Below are positions 1-12,342 of a DNA stretch of 64,000 bases, piece by piece (the first letter of the stretch is position 1; each line of letters starts with the position of its first letter). This DNA is from Nautilus pompilius. Its lineage: Eukaryota; Mollusca; Cephalopoda; Nautilida; Nautilidae. The stretch covers positions 248,001-312,000 of the forward strand of contig JACATO010000629.1 of NCBI GenBank assembly GCA_018389105.1, read 5' to 3'. Under the pieces are notes generated by a model. It searched no databases and was not told where the DNA came from. It worked only from the letters and a program-made list of their open reading frames with translations. The position numbers and the translations under genes were made by a program.

Positions 1-237
1 CAAGTTCTTGAATTGGCTTTGCTTGACAATCCTCTCAAGGCTGCAGTCATCCCTCTTGTTTGTGCACCTTTTCCTACCACACTTTTCCCTTCCAGTCAAC
101 TTTCCATGAATATACTTTGATACAGCAATCTGCGAACAGCCAGCCCTTTCAGCAATGACCTTCTGTGTCTTACCCTCCTTGTGAAGGGAGTCATTGAGTG
201 TCTTCTGGACAACTGTCAAGTCAGCAATCTTCCCCAT
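1..237 (-). CDS. Tc1-like transposase, N-terminal DNA-binding part (partial)
   Basis: The 79 codons from ATG at 237 to the window edge stay open. The protein shows the bipartite helix-turn-helix of Tc1-family transposases: a first helix region around residues 8-30, a GCSQIAVSKY recognition segment around residues 34-43, and a basic stretch GRKRCTNKR (residues about 55-63), typical of the linker to the second DNA-binding subdomain. The DDE catalytic domain would lie to the left of the window. The start was chosen because the ATG sits just inside the terminal repeat region, as in other members. Whether the whole copy is intact cannot be judged. Confidence 0.85.
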   Translation of the reverse strand, partial: MGKIADLTVVQKTLNDSLHKEGKTQKVIAERAGCSQIAVSKYIHGKLTGREKCGRKRCTNKRDDCSLERIVKQSQFKNL

Positions 238-523
238 GATTGTGGCAGTGTGTACTGAACCAGACTGAGAGATTCATGGTATTCATACTGCACAAACAGA
301 GATTTACTCAAACTCGAAATGGAATATTCTAATATTTTGAGATACGTTTTTTCTATTTTTATTAGCTGTAGGCCGCAATTATCAAAATTAAAAATAAAAA
401 ATACTTAAAACATTTTAGTTTACGTGTAATGAGTCTAGAATATATACAATTTTCACTTTCTGAAATAACTGACAAAAAATATTGAACTATTCCATGATAT
501 TCTAATTTTTTGAGATGCACCTG
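1..523 (-). mobile_element. Tc1-like transposon, 5' end with transposase N-terminus
   Basis: Read on the minus strand, the element starts at about 523 with a CAGGTGCATCTC terminus next to a TA dinucleotide, the usual Tc1/mariner target. The terminal region is long and holds two related direct motifs of the type TCTCAAAAAATTAGAATATC (one near 494-520, one near 321-346), the IR/DR layout known for fish Tc1 elements. A reading frame starts with ATG at 237 and is open to the window edge (79 codons). It encodes a paired-like helix-turn-helix N-terminus: MGKIADLTVVQKTLNDSLHK at the start, then a segment containing AERAGCSQIAVSKYIHGKL. No stop is seen, so this copy looks fairly young, but the catalytic part lies outside the window. 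Confidence 0.9.
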
Positions 524-899
524 TATATGGATTTGTCATCACGAAAGGTTATTAATGAAGCAGGTACCATGTCTCAACCTGTCCTGAGTAATAAGGTTTT
601 AAGGGTAGTGAGGGTGAAAGACAAAGAGTTAAAGAAATCACTAGGTTTCATACTTTTAAAGTAATCTTCAAATTAAAAAAAAAAAAGTTATAATTTAATT
701 AAAGTTATGACTACAACAGAAAATTCTAAATGTTTGACTCCTTTTCCTTATTAAAAGCATAGCTATGCTGGTTTATATTAAGAAGAGGTGATGCTTTAAA
801 GTTGTATGTTGACATTTTCCATTGTTCTGCATAATTGAAAGTTTGTCTCATAGTTAGAAAACCTACTGTTCTTTGTTTTGATTTGCTTTTTTTTTCCAG

Positions 900-986
900 G
901 AAATGGATACCTTGAAAACCAGTAATCAAAGGCTGAAGGAAGAGAATGGAGCACTTATCAGAGTCATAAGTAAATTGTCTAAATAG
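900..986 (+). CDS. PPP1R12A: MYPT-family protein phosphatase 1 regulatory subunit 12, last coding exon
   Basis: A pyrimidine-rich acceptor ends in CAG at 899; the next 28 codons end at TAG 984-986. The peptide finishes NGALIRVISKLSK, matching what I recall of the extreme C-terminus of vertebrate myosin phosphatase targeting subunits, and has the leucine-zipper heptads of that coiled coil (L at residues 5, 12, 19 and 26 of the exon). In vertebrates the MYPT1 C-terminal zipper binds cGMP-dependent protein kinase, while the N-terminal ankyrin repeats (not in this window) hold PP1 beta and target it to myosin. Only this terminal exon is present; the rest lies left of the window, and the Tc1-like element therefore sits in its last intron or near it. 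PPP1R12A, B and C paralogs cannot be separated from 28 residues. Confidence 0.8.
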   Translation, partial: EMDTLKTSNQRLKEENGALIRVISKLSK

Positions 987-2340
987 TAGGAAACTCTGTT
1001 CGCCTTTATCATGGCAAGTGAGAAAAGTTTTTAAAAAAAAATTAAAATTAAAAAAAAAAAATGAAATAAAAAAAAAATATATATATGATTGAGGTGCAAT
1101 GTAACCAAAACTGTACATTAGTCTTCCAGGTTTTACACCTATCCATTACTATGTTGCACCATGGTCACAGCACCAGAATATCATTATATGTTTAAGGGGT
1201 CAATCTGGGTTACAGCGGTGATGTTCAGCTGCCTTGCCCCAAACTGGAAAGCTGTCTGTCACATATCGGCCTCAAAATGCATGCGGCCAGTGTTAAAGAC
1301 GGCGCATATATATATATGTGTAAGACTTTGTTAGAGCAGGAAAAGCGATGTTTGTATGTTTGCCGTTTGTCTACATGCCAACTGACCGTGCAATATCTTG
1401 TAGGATAGCTAGTTGAGAGGAAGCTATTTGCTGCCAGTGTACAGATCTTCAAGAACCTGTGTGACCTATAACGAAATAAGCTGTTCTTGGTTATTTTTCT
1501 ACTACCGCCGATCCTGCATTACCTCGTCGTGGCATTTTTGTTAAAGATGCTGCAGAGATCGCCCTCACATCGGCACGCATCCATTTTCAAGTCTAAATTT
1601 AAAAAAAAAAACTTTTGGTGCTGTAATGACATGAAAAATGGCGGAAATTACTTACCAACAGCGTTCTCAGCATGAATGCCATTTGCATTACAAACGTTTT
1701 CTTACTAGTAGAAATATTTAACAGTGACTTCCTCTCTAATGAGAGAATGTTGTATGAAATACGACATAAAAGGATATATCTGTGACCCAGAAGAACGTAG
1801 GATCTGTTTTAAGAGCGTGGAAAATGGCCTTGTTGTTTGTGCTAATGTTGACAATAACTTGTGCAACACCTTTGGCCATGTATATTTTGGTAGGTCATAG
1901 CTGTAATATAAGTAAAACTATCTTTCTTTTTTACATGGAGCTTGTTGGATACATTTGTGGTGTGAATGGTCTGGTGGTGGTATTTGTAATACTTGTGACA
2001 CTACTTTCACTTTCCGAGCAACCTGAATGGTGTGCTGTTGTCTGCACAGAAGTGTTTCCATAGCGAGCCTGTACGTACACAGCAGTACTGTAAATTTGGT
2101 TGAAACTGGCAACTTAAGCATCTCAGCCCCTGTTGTATACAGGAAGAAAATAAAAACAAATTTTTATGTTATTAGTTTACGGAGGAGATAAATAGAAGGT
2201 AGCCATGTTAAATCAAACAAGTGATTTTAACAAATATTTGTGGCAAATGAACTTTTTTAAATTTTGAGAATCGTATTGCTATTTATTTATTCTTTTTTGT
2301 GTTGCTAATATATTTTTTTTGAGAAAATAAAAGTTGAGAA
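987..2340 (+). other. Probable 3' UTR of the MYPT-family gene
   Basis: AT-rich sequence follows the MYPT stop codon with no coding signal of its own. Candidate polyadenylation hexamers AATAAA lie at 2149-2154 and 2326-2331; the transcript end cannot be fixed from sequence alone and could lie further downstream. Short open frames inside it look random. Confidence 0.4.
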
Positions 2341-2921
2341 ATTTGAAAGTAGGTAATTAAACAATTTTAGTAGCATTTATACACATTGTGGGTATTTCCC
2401 AACAAACGAGTTCACTTTTTTCATGTTCCTTTGAAGCTCAGCCAAAATTTTTTACAACCATTGCTCCTCAGATGATCATTGCAATGTTAATTTATCCTGA
2501 TTAATGATTGTTTTCCCAAACTGCTAAAAGAGCTATGGCATATTGTATCTCGGAGAATTGATCTGAAAAGCTGGGGTAACATTTTTTTAATTTAAAAAAA
2601 AAAAAAAAAAAAAAATCTGATTTTTCAGTAAGAATATAACTTAAAACAGTTGCCTAGTCAGATGGCTGCCGATAACAGAAAATTGTGTTTTGAAATGATT
2701 TTATAAATCATTTAACTCGATCGTTTATTTGAAACACCTGTTTGTTGTCACGTACCCAAGTCATTAGAAATTCCGTGGTTTTCATTTGTTTCATTTCAAC
2801 AAAGGATTTCAAGAGTCTGGTGCTAGTTTGATCTGTAGCCACAACTCTGCTTTCCTCAGCCAATGATGCGATAACAGAAAAAAACTAAGCAAAAGAAAGG
2901 GTACGTCTCCGACCCAAGGTA

Positions 2922-2945
2922 GGTTGGTTGGTTGGTTGGTTGGTT
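2922..2945. repeat. (GGTT)n microsatellite
   Basis: Six near-perfect GGTT units in a row. Confidence 0.9.
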
Positions 2946-3028
2946 TCTTTTAACCAAATGTAAAAAAAAAATTAAAATCCAGGTAAGAAAAGAAAAAAGC
3001 AGAAAACATCTTTGATTGGCTACTCACC

Positions 3029-3029
<1 letters not shown>

Positions 3030-3066
<37 letters not shown>
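3030..3066. repeat. (TTA)n microsatellite
   Basis: About twelve uninterrupted ATT/TTA units. Confidence 0.95.
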
Positions 3067-6000
3067 GTGTAGGAGGATGAGAGACACTGCTTTAATCTGT
3101 ATGGTGGGACTGCAAAATCAGCCAGTATGTCTTATTGCTGGGAGAGTGACATTGTGACCAGATTACAGAAAACAAAAAGGAACAAATGCTGAAGTTCAAC
3201 AAGATATATACATGCAACAGTTTGTAACCCAGTGATAAAGCTGAAGTATATAGCTAAAAGATTTCAATTCTCTACAATAAAAATATGTATTAATTACCAA
3301 AGATTTTTTTTTCTTTCTTTTGTTTTCTGTTTTACAGTTTGCTAGTATATGCCCCCTTTTTTTATAAAGATATAAAGCAACAAAATTCAGGATTGTTAGC
3401 GGTTGCATGTGCATTGATTGTGTTATTCATTTACCATTGTGCTTTTCTGTGTATGTCTGTGAACACATAGTCTGTTGATTAATCATGTTATGTTTCTGCA
3501 TTATACTAAAAAAGAAATTTGTTTGTATACTTATAGATACTTTACAAGATTTCTTATCACCTTTGTAAATAGTGGATGTAAATATTGTACTTTTTTTTTT
3601 CTAATATGGAGTTTATTTATTGCTACGCTACATATGCCACCCCACTCTCCATTATCATATTCTGTTGATCTCAACAATATTATAGCTACACATATATGTG
3701 TGTGTATACAAATACATAGTGACGCATTTGGTTTCTGAATTAGGGAAGTATGGAAGTTATGTCTGCTGCTCAATTTTGTTTTTTAATGCCCTCAGCTACT
3801 ATAAACAACACAAAAATCAGTTGAAAACAACTATCACTTTTTTGTTTATTATGGACATGCTATTTGTGTGTTGTATTTTTTTTTTTTTTTTAAATTTACA
3901 TAAAGCTGACACTCCCTAAAATTCAAACACACTTACTAGGTGGCCAGCAAAACAACTGTTATAGACTCCACATCTCAAGAGGTTATCAGTTTCTCATGGC
4001 AATTTGTTGGCTTGTATGACCAACTATAGCTGCTTGCCCCGACAGCGCGAGACCCAACTGCTTTCTCCTGGTAACGTGTTGGATCGAAGGTTTGCGCTTT
4101 GACGAGAAACTGAGAATCACCACCACAGCCGGGCTTTCCTCAGTCGATGCTGCTTTGATTGGTGTGGAGTTTGTTAGCAATATGCATGAGTTGCATGCGT
4201 CTGTGACGACTGGGATATTTGTCAGTGGTAGGTCTAACATCGCCTTTTGACCCCCTTGCCATCAGCATTTTTTTTTTTTTTTTTTTTTTGCACCTTCAGG
4301 TGAAATGTTGGACCTGAGTCTTGCATGCTGTTGAATACTAATCACATCTCTTTTGTCTGTTTCATATTGTACATATTTTTTTTCCTTCGCATTCCTCATC
4401 CATTGATATACACAACTGTTAACACTCAAAAAAAAAAAACAAACTTATTCATAGATATTGGAATATATGCTCAACTATTTTTTTTTTAAAAAAGCCCTAG
4501 CTTAGCTTACCTGCCAATCTGCAAAAAAAATTTTCTTTTAGATTTATAAATAAAGAATTCAAAGATATGGCTCTTAGATTTTCATTTCAAGATCTTTGTT
4601 TAACTTTAAGCCCAACAGTCTGTGAGAAATAGTCAATTAATATTCCGCCCTCCCCTCACAGAAGAATGTATCTTAAATAACAAACACTCATAAATGTGGA
4701 TTATTTATTTATTTTATTTTATGTACAAGTCCAGAATATAGCTATTGCAAATTGTGCACGGCAACAACACTAATGTAAAGATTCTAAGCAGAAAGTAAAC
4801 CAGGAATTCCACCAACACCCAGTGTTTTGGAGCGACTCCATCGTTATCAGCAGCCGGCCATGTGCATCCTTTCTGTTTAATGCATTGCTGTTGTAGGTGA
4901 TATTCTGGCTCCCTTAATTTATTTTTACCGACCGACTCACTCGTTTTCATTTGGTGCTTAATGATTTGTTTTCTCAAAAAAAAAAAAACAAACTTTAATT
5001 GTACTGTAAATGCTCTAAAATCGTCTGAACTTTTTCACCTGTTGTCTTGATGGACTTAGTATCCACTTTGTAATATTTAAACCTTACTTGCTATGAAATT
5101 TCATGGGGATGCTGAGTTACTATATATGTAGCAGAGTATAGGTGGGAAGTTCAGTTAATCCAAAGATAATACTAATTCCCATGTGCCAATTATGTATGGT
5201 TTGTGTGTGCATAGAATCTCTACGAAACTTTGTGTAAATTCTTGTATAAGTTGTATGTATCATGTTTGGGAGGGATCCTTTACTGTTTACCTACTAATGT
5301 AAATGGTTGAGGTTAAACTAAATTCTTTGCAATGGTATTGATCCTTTTAACATTGTGAATGTATTTTTTTTTTTTTGTTCTCCCGCCATTTTTTTTTTCT
5401 CTCTTAACTAGTCATAAGTTATCTCCCCCTTTGTCATTTAAACTAAATAAGCCTACATAATAAAAGCTGTAGTTCTCACGGCAGATTGATGGCTAAATTA
5501 AAAACAACAAGCCCATCCCTAGATTTACACCACAATCATTTCTCCTGACTGTTGCACAGGGCTGCTGAGAATGGTGACCACAAGAGTTGTCATTGCACCT
5601 GAAAGTCTGCTCTTTAAAAAAAAAATAGTTTAAATATTTCTGGAAAAATTAGAAGAAAAAAAAAAAGCATTAAGCAGATGCATGAAACTTCCCAATTATA
5701 GAAATATTAACAAGGCACAGGTTGGGTGGTTGGGAGGGAGAAAGACTGAAGAGTCACTGCGCACATCTTGTGTTCCCCCACCAAGGATGACTATTCTTAC
5801 TTAGCATTTGTGTAGCCCAGTCCTTGAAAGCAAATGCCTTCCTACTGTCAGCACCACTTTGTTTGCTCCTCTCAGCAACAGGTGCGCACCTTATTTAGAG
5901 ACACGAGCCAACTGACGTGTGTTTGTGTGGAGGGAGAGGAAGTTTTGTTTTTTTGCTCAGTGAGTTCGATCGGGTCATAAGTTTTGGGCTTATCAGGCAA

Positions 6001-8197
6001 TAAAAAGTATTCACTACTAATATGACTCACTATTTCCAATGTCTTTCAAGTAATATTCGGCGTAGAAATAAGTCTTAAAATTCTTGCAAAAATAAAAAAA
6101 AAAAATTTGTTGTTGTTTAGCTTTTTAAAACAAAACGGTAAGTTCAAAATGTATGACCCTTATTTTTGTTTGTTTTGTTTTTTTTTTTAAAAAAAACCAT
6201 TTTAATCACTATGGAAACACTTGTGCATCACTCTTGTTTTTCTATAACCCCTTTCCTAACTCATACTGCTTCATTGACAAGCATAATGTTTGGAATGCCG
6301 CAGCATAAACAGACCACCAGCCACAGCCAGCGTGCAGATGTGTCTGTGGCAGGCCCCCCCACGACCCCCATCAGTCAGCGTGTTGTGGGTGATGAGATAC
6401 TCTGCTCGCTCCACTCTGTGTAGATTATTAGAAATAAACTTATCGACCTTGAATAAATTGTTTGCTACCGAACTGGCGTTTGTGTTACTTCTGCGTGAAT
6501 CCTCAGTAAATTATGGTACAGTTCATTTTTTTTTTTTTTTTTTAAGAGTAGATTAGGGTCTGTTACTATGTTCTCCTGAGTAGCTAAGTCAGATTATTGG
6601 TGTCATTTGACCCAGATGTGATTCCATTAAGCCTTATCATCTCAGAACTGGAAGAAATGCGATAAACTAAACTAAATATAGTAAATTCTTGATTATTTTA
6701 TCTGGTAAATCAATAATGCAAAACATTTTTAGATGCTTTATATTCAGTTCTGTATATAATATATTAATTATGTCTTAATGCCAGCTTTTATCTTAAAATT
6801 TATGCAAGTAATTTTTTAAATCATTGTTAAAAAAAACATTCCAACTTTTCATTCACCAATATTCTGTTGAGCATCTCCAAGGTGGCAAATAAGTGATGAC
6901 ACTATTTAAATTTTATTTAAAAAGTCAACATATGCTCTTCTCATTTTTTTTCTTAATGGGGAATTGTGTCTATGCTCAATATCTTTCTTTAAAGGATTAT
7001 GACTGCTGGTAATAGCATCACATTCTTTGAAATGAATAAAGAGGTTGCTCCGGGTCTTGTTCCAATGAATTTTTGTGAGGTTACCTTAAATATTTGGTAT
7101 ATGAAAAAAAAAAACAAACCCTAGAACTATAATAAAGCAGCAGCCAATGACATCCTGTGACATATCTTGGCAAATACTTTTGACAATTCCATTCTTCATT
7201 TCAGAGAAAGTGATGCTATTTGGTGGCAGCCATATTTCCTCCTGTAATTAAGAAACAAAGTGTATGGCTATGATGTTCCACCCATCCTATAGAAACAAAC
7301 AATGAAAATGATGTACATCTGTGGACATCTGAAATAAGATCTAATAGTGTTATTAATTATTGGTTGCACTGTATATTTTCAATTAACTAAACTTTAATTA
7401 ATGAGGTGTGATTAAATGAAAATTATTCATTGCAGGGAAGGAATACATTTGCTATTGTTGGTAGTTGGAAGGACATCTGCAACTACTGATCCACAGACAG
7501 TCATTGGATTCTTTGAATAAGTTAGCATACAGTTATTTATTTTGCCAAAACCTGCATTTTCAAGAGAAGTGGCCATGCTGTGCTTAAAGGAGAATAACTA
7601 ACTCCCTGTTAAAAAGTTGGTTTGCTATTATATCATTTTTGAAACTATGAGTTTTAGCTAAAATATTTCAACAGCTCAATTGAATAGATCAATAAAATTT
7701 AATGCCACTCCATGGGTACACTTTGGTCTCTATGTGTTAGTGTTTTACAAAATCTTCCCACAATGCAATGCTACGAGAATCCATGAGTGCCTATGAGTAG
7801 AATCTGTAAAATGTCTGCCAATCTTCAAAGGAGTTAATTTCTCTTGTATTTACATATTTATTTATTTTCTGGAGTGGAGCAAGCTTTTTTTAAAGTGAAA
7901 TTTTACATATTTTTTCTTCAAACATTTTGATTTGGTAGCTAAATGTTCAGAGGAAATCAGTTATGGTAGTGTTGTATTGTGGGAAGGTTTCGAAATTGCT
8001 GACAGACAAAATTCAGATTACAATTGCGCTGACAACTGCTTTAAGAAAATTAATGCTCTTATGTTAAAACAATGTCAGCTGTAACTTCAGGTCATAAAGT
8101 TAAATAATAAAATGGCATTATTAAAGAAATTTATTGAAACTTGAAGTAATAATGAATTACTTCAAAAAAATATATAGCAACTAAGAACGTTAAAGAG

Positions 8198-8546
8198 ATT
8201 AATTATTTTTACAGACAAACTGGGAAGTTGTTGTGATATTGCAGAATAGAACCTCCAGTTTTGAAGTACCTTATTTGGGTTCATTAATTATTTTTACAGA
8301 CAAACTGGGAAGTTGTTGTTGTGATATTGCAGAATAGAACCTCCAGTTTTGAAGTACCTTATTTGGGTTCATTAATTATTTTTACAGACAAACTGGGAAG
8401 TTGTTGTTGTGATATTGCAGAATAGAACCTCCAGTTTTGAAGTACCTTATTTGGGTTCATTAATTATTTTTACAGACAAACTGGGAAGTTGTTGTTGTGA
8501 TATTGCAGAATAGAACCTCCAGTTTTGAAGTACCTTATTTGGGTTC
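8198..8546. repeat. Four-copy tandem repeat, 88-bp unit
   Basis: Copies start at 8198, 8283, 8371 and 8459 with ATTAATTATTTTTACAGACA and end with TTATTTGGGTTC at 8546. The first copy is 85 bp because it lacks one TTG of a TTGTTGTTG run; the other three are 88 bp and appear identical, so the array expanded recently or is kept uniform. Each unit contains TATTTTTACAG, which looks like a splice acceptor, but no exon was found here. Confidence 0.97.
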
Positions 8547-10884
8547 AAGTATAAAATTTAAGTTTAATTTGTGATTATTATTATTATACAATTCCTGTTG
8601 TCTAGATTTATGTCAACGGCTGAAAAATACTCTGGGATTTTAAACTTTCGATATAGAAAGGTTTAAATGAAATAAGGTGTAATTTTTTGATGTACGGTAT
8701 ATTAAAAATAGGGCAATCAAACAAATAATCGACAGTAATCTCCCTTTGTAGAGATCTTTTACGCTTCTCTGGTGGTGGTGATGGTGATGATGGTTGGGGT
8801 TCCCGCTCATGTCGGCATCGTATCTGGGGCTTAGCGGTCAGAAGATATGCTATAGGTACTTTTGATATCATTTACCTGTTTTATGCTGTTCATTACCTCT
8901 GGGTACGTGTCTTTTACACATTCTTCCATGGCGCTGTGGGGGGAGGGGTCAGGGTTGTAATGAAGTGAAGGCTGAAATAGCATGGTCCCCCCCCCCCAGG
9001 GGAGGAGAGGGTTCATCTGAACATCCCTGGGTAATTAATTACTCTTCTTTCCTTCCAGACTAGACTATGGAATCTCTGTACGTGTGCTATCTTCATGGGC
9101 CCTGATATTTAAAGTGGAATTATTATTATTATTATTATTTTTTTTTTCAAATACAAAAAGAAAGAAAGAAAGCTATTTAACCCTCTGTGTACCATCCTTA
9201 GGGGCTGTGCTACAGAACCTTCCTCGTTAACATAGCCCCCTGTAACGATAGGTCCGTGTTCCGCATCACAGGTGAGTTGATCAGATGTGCAGCAGCCAGT
9301 TCAGCACCACACGATAACTAGTCTTGCTAAGCTGGCATGAGTAAGGGAGGTAAGCACTGATAAGGATTAAAGTTCTTATGCTGTATCATAAATGATGGGA
9401 GGTCCCCTCTGCTCAGGGAGTCATCATGAGGTGAACACCCTTTGGAAATACAAAATAAATGGGTTTATGGAGGTTAATACTAAATGAATAATTACGTGTT
9501 TAGCAGCCTCTTTTCTCATGGTTATTTTGTAGCTTTACGCTTTTATATTCTATATAAACACCCTAAGAGAGCGTGTGCCCCTCTGTGGTGAACCCCCCTT
9601 TTTTTCTTTTTTTAAGGAGACTGGGTGTAGAAAAATTTAAACCAAGAGTAAAATCATAAATTCAGGTTATTAAAGTCTACAGGTGTTACTGTTTAGATAT
9701 AGGTAAGCTTTGTTTGGTTTTCGCAGAAAACTGAAAGGGGGGGGAGGTGGATTTCTTAGAAAATTTTAATTCTAATTTAAAGTGAAAAAAATCCTGTTTG
9801 AGCATCCAAATAAATCAAGAAAAAATAATTTTGGCCTGTGCCAAATGTGGTGCTAGGGCGATGGACATTTCTAAATGAAAGTATATTTGGGGAAATTTGA
9901 AAAGAGATGTGTTGAATAAACCATTTATAGTTTAATATTTGAAATCACTACATCCCTGTTTTAAACTTTTTTTAAAATACATCTGTCAATAATATAAAAT
10001 AAGTAGCTTTTTTGCTTTTTTATTTACAGCAAAGATTATTCTCCACCCCAAATATTAAAAAAAAATGCCTTACCCGTGATTACTGTGAAGCCCTTTTTTT
10101 AAGGACTAGGAGAGTGGTTTTATAAAAAAGTGCCTAATGTACTTTGGCTAGCTGTTAGAAGAGATTGTACTAAACAAGGAGCAGCAATACGCTATTACCT
10201 GACACCAAATACAGAGCCTAATCTACAAGACCTGGGTTAAAACCACTTTTGTTATGTAGATGATGACTAAAAAATTTGCAATTCACTTTCGCAGTACTTT
10301 CATATATTTTTGCCATATTTAGTGACAGGGTAACCAGGATTGGTCGGCACCCTTTTGTCGTGATTTTACTTAATAAAAAAAAAAAAATATATATTGCGAT
10401 TTGCCTTTTTCTTTTGTTGTTTTTAGTGTTTTGTTATAGGTAAAGCATAAATTTATTAAGTTTTAATTGTAATCCAAGCTGCCAAAATAATTTTCACTTG
10501 CTTAAATCTGTCCTACTGTCACAAGCTTATGTAACAGTGTTATCTTCAAACTTCACTTTGTCATTTATTAATATTTCTATATTAGCCCTTTAAATTTTTG
10601 TTGTGTTTTTTACAGATTATTATTCAACAGCTAGACCTTTGTACCTTACAATATTAGTAAGTGGTTATTTGATAATATTGTTACTTTGATATATTACAGT
10701 AAAAATATATATACATACATTGAAAATTTGTAAAAAATTGTTATATCATAATAATATTTAACAGAATATAAATTTCCCTTAGGCACCTTGCCTGTATGAG
10801 ATGGTATATTCAGATTGTGGACAAACTGACGACTTGCATAATGGGAGTAAACTTTTTATTTTTTTAGATATATGACAGCGTAGC
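8547..10884. other. Non-coding stretch
   Basis: No confident gene. It holds (ATT)n at about 9119-9139, poly-C tracts and several long A/T runs. A possible minus-strand open segment at 8600-9016 is discussed as a finding but lacks enough support to be called a gene. Confidence 0.45.
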
Positions 10885-11180
10885 ATGGCAGCCCAGTTGT
10901 AGATTATTGGACTGCTAAGATCTAGTGGTCGGGTGGGGAAGTCCCCTTGAGTTCTGTTCCATCAGGGGGCAAACTGTTTGGCTTTCCTTTCTGGAATGGC
11001 TTCTTCTCACCTTTATTTATCATATTGTCATTTGCGTTTCTTCCCACATCTAAAATTAGCAAGGATTTCCGCACTGAAGTTGAAAGCGCCAAGTCTTCTC
11101 ATGGTGCAGGATTGGCTGACAACTGCAGCACTATGCTTACTCACCAGGATTTTCTTCCTTGTAGGCATTGGTGTATGATT
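10885..11180 (+). mobile_element. tRNA-derived SINE, degraded
   Basis: The head GGCAGCCCAGTTGTAGATTA followed by TTGGACTGCTAAG resembles an RNA polymerase III A-box region shared with other copies in this window (33806, 47142 minus, 49150 minus). The body contains TTTCTTCCCACATCTAAAAT followed by an AGTT/GAAAG motif found at the same offset in those copies. The B box is eroded. Confidence 0.65.
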
Positions 11181-11409
11181 AGAAAATATGTGTGTGACGT
11201 TTGTGTTCTTAGCTTTGTAGCAGCTGAAGTGCATTGATCGTCACTTTTAAGATTTTCTTCAGTGGATAACTCATATATTTTTTTCCTGAAACAACAATTC
11301 TGAATAAAAAGTCCCAAATAATAATAATAATTACAGATTATTTTATTTCCTGTTTGAAAAATTAAATTTTTTTTAGTATTAAACACTGTTTTAAATTTTA
11401 CTTAGATAT

Positions 11410-11960
11410 ATTTAAGGCCACCACACTATAAAGCAAGACTGGGACCAAAACAGAGCCCTGTGACTCCAAACTTGTTGACCTGGGATTGATTCTCCACTTA
11501 AATGTTCTTGCTCGCTCTTTTCTAAGAAGTTCTTTACCCATAGCAAAAGCGTAAACCTTTTTGTGTTAGTCTCATAAGTGAAACAAACACCAGCTTGAAT
11601 TTCCTCACCCACTAATTTAGATGTCTTCCAGAAACTGTAGGTTTGTTGAAGTGTCGCGCACCAGTCTCAACAATGGAGGGATGACCACCTGACATTGGAG
11701 ACCTCTGGTGAGCCACAGCTAGGATGTCATTTTGCACAGTCTTTAACAAAGGATTCTAGAGCCCCGCATATAGATGGTATTCAGTAAACTGGTCCATGGT
11801 TATTAGGGCCCCTGTTACCTCTGTTTTGAAGATAGGTGTAATATCTGGCACGCTTCATTTATTTGCAAGGGTGTCTCTGTAAGGATGTATTAAATATCGA
11901 GAGGTTTGCAAATATACTGCAAAGTTTTTAATATTATTCTTGGGGAAGAACTTTATCAGA
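11410..11960 (-). mobile_element. LINE reverse-transcriptase fragment, degraded
   Basis: Translated on the minus strand in several frames, the segment carries recognisable pieces of a non-LTR reverse transcriptase of the CR1/Jockey kind: PDITPIFKTEV near the right end (compare the family's xITPIFKKGD) and SLESQGSVLVPVLLYS near the left end (compare SGVPQGSVLGPLLFLIY). The parts in between are shortened and broken by stops and frame changes, so it is an old fragment. The YADD catalytic box is not present. Confidence 0.6.
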
Positions 11961-12342
11961 TTTAATTGACTTCAGCTTCATATAATGACCAGTGTATCAG
12001 CAGCAACTACGTTTTTATTTAAATGAAGAAGAAATCTTTTTCTGAGCATGACTTAAATGTGTGCTGTTGGCCAGTAATGCATAAACCACTGTTTGCCAGT
12101 AGACCTTTTTAGTATATCAGTTTGAAACGTTCACAAGGTCAATTGTTGGTGTTCGGTCATGCTGGAAATTTTTTCCCTTAGCATTTATATATATATATAT
12201 CTGCAGGTAAGGTGCTGTTGAATAAGCAAATGGAATAAAGGTAGCTGTAGTGCCACAGATGTTTTGGTAAATTTATTTATTTTTCAGAGTAGCTGCATCT
12301 GTAACACCACTGTACACGTTGCCTTATGAAAAACAGCTATCA

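Larger units (their letters stand above)
2341..8197. other. Non-coding, AT-rich intergenic stretch
   Basis: No exon with matching splice signals or recognisable protein similarity was found on either strand. The stretch contains (GGTT)n at 2922-2945, (TTA)n at about 3030-3066, and many A or T homopolymers. Part of it may still belong to the MYPT 3' UTR. Confidence 0.5.

Noticed and set aside
1225-2121. Small open frames on both strands after the MYPT exon
   Set aside because: No similarity, no splice signals; most simply part of the 3' UTR.
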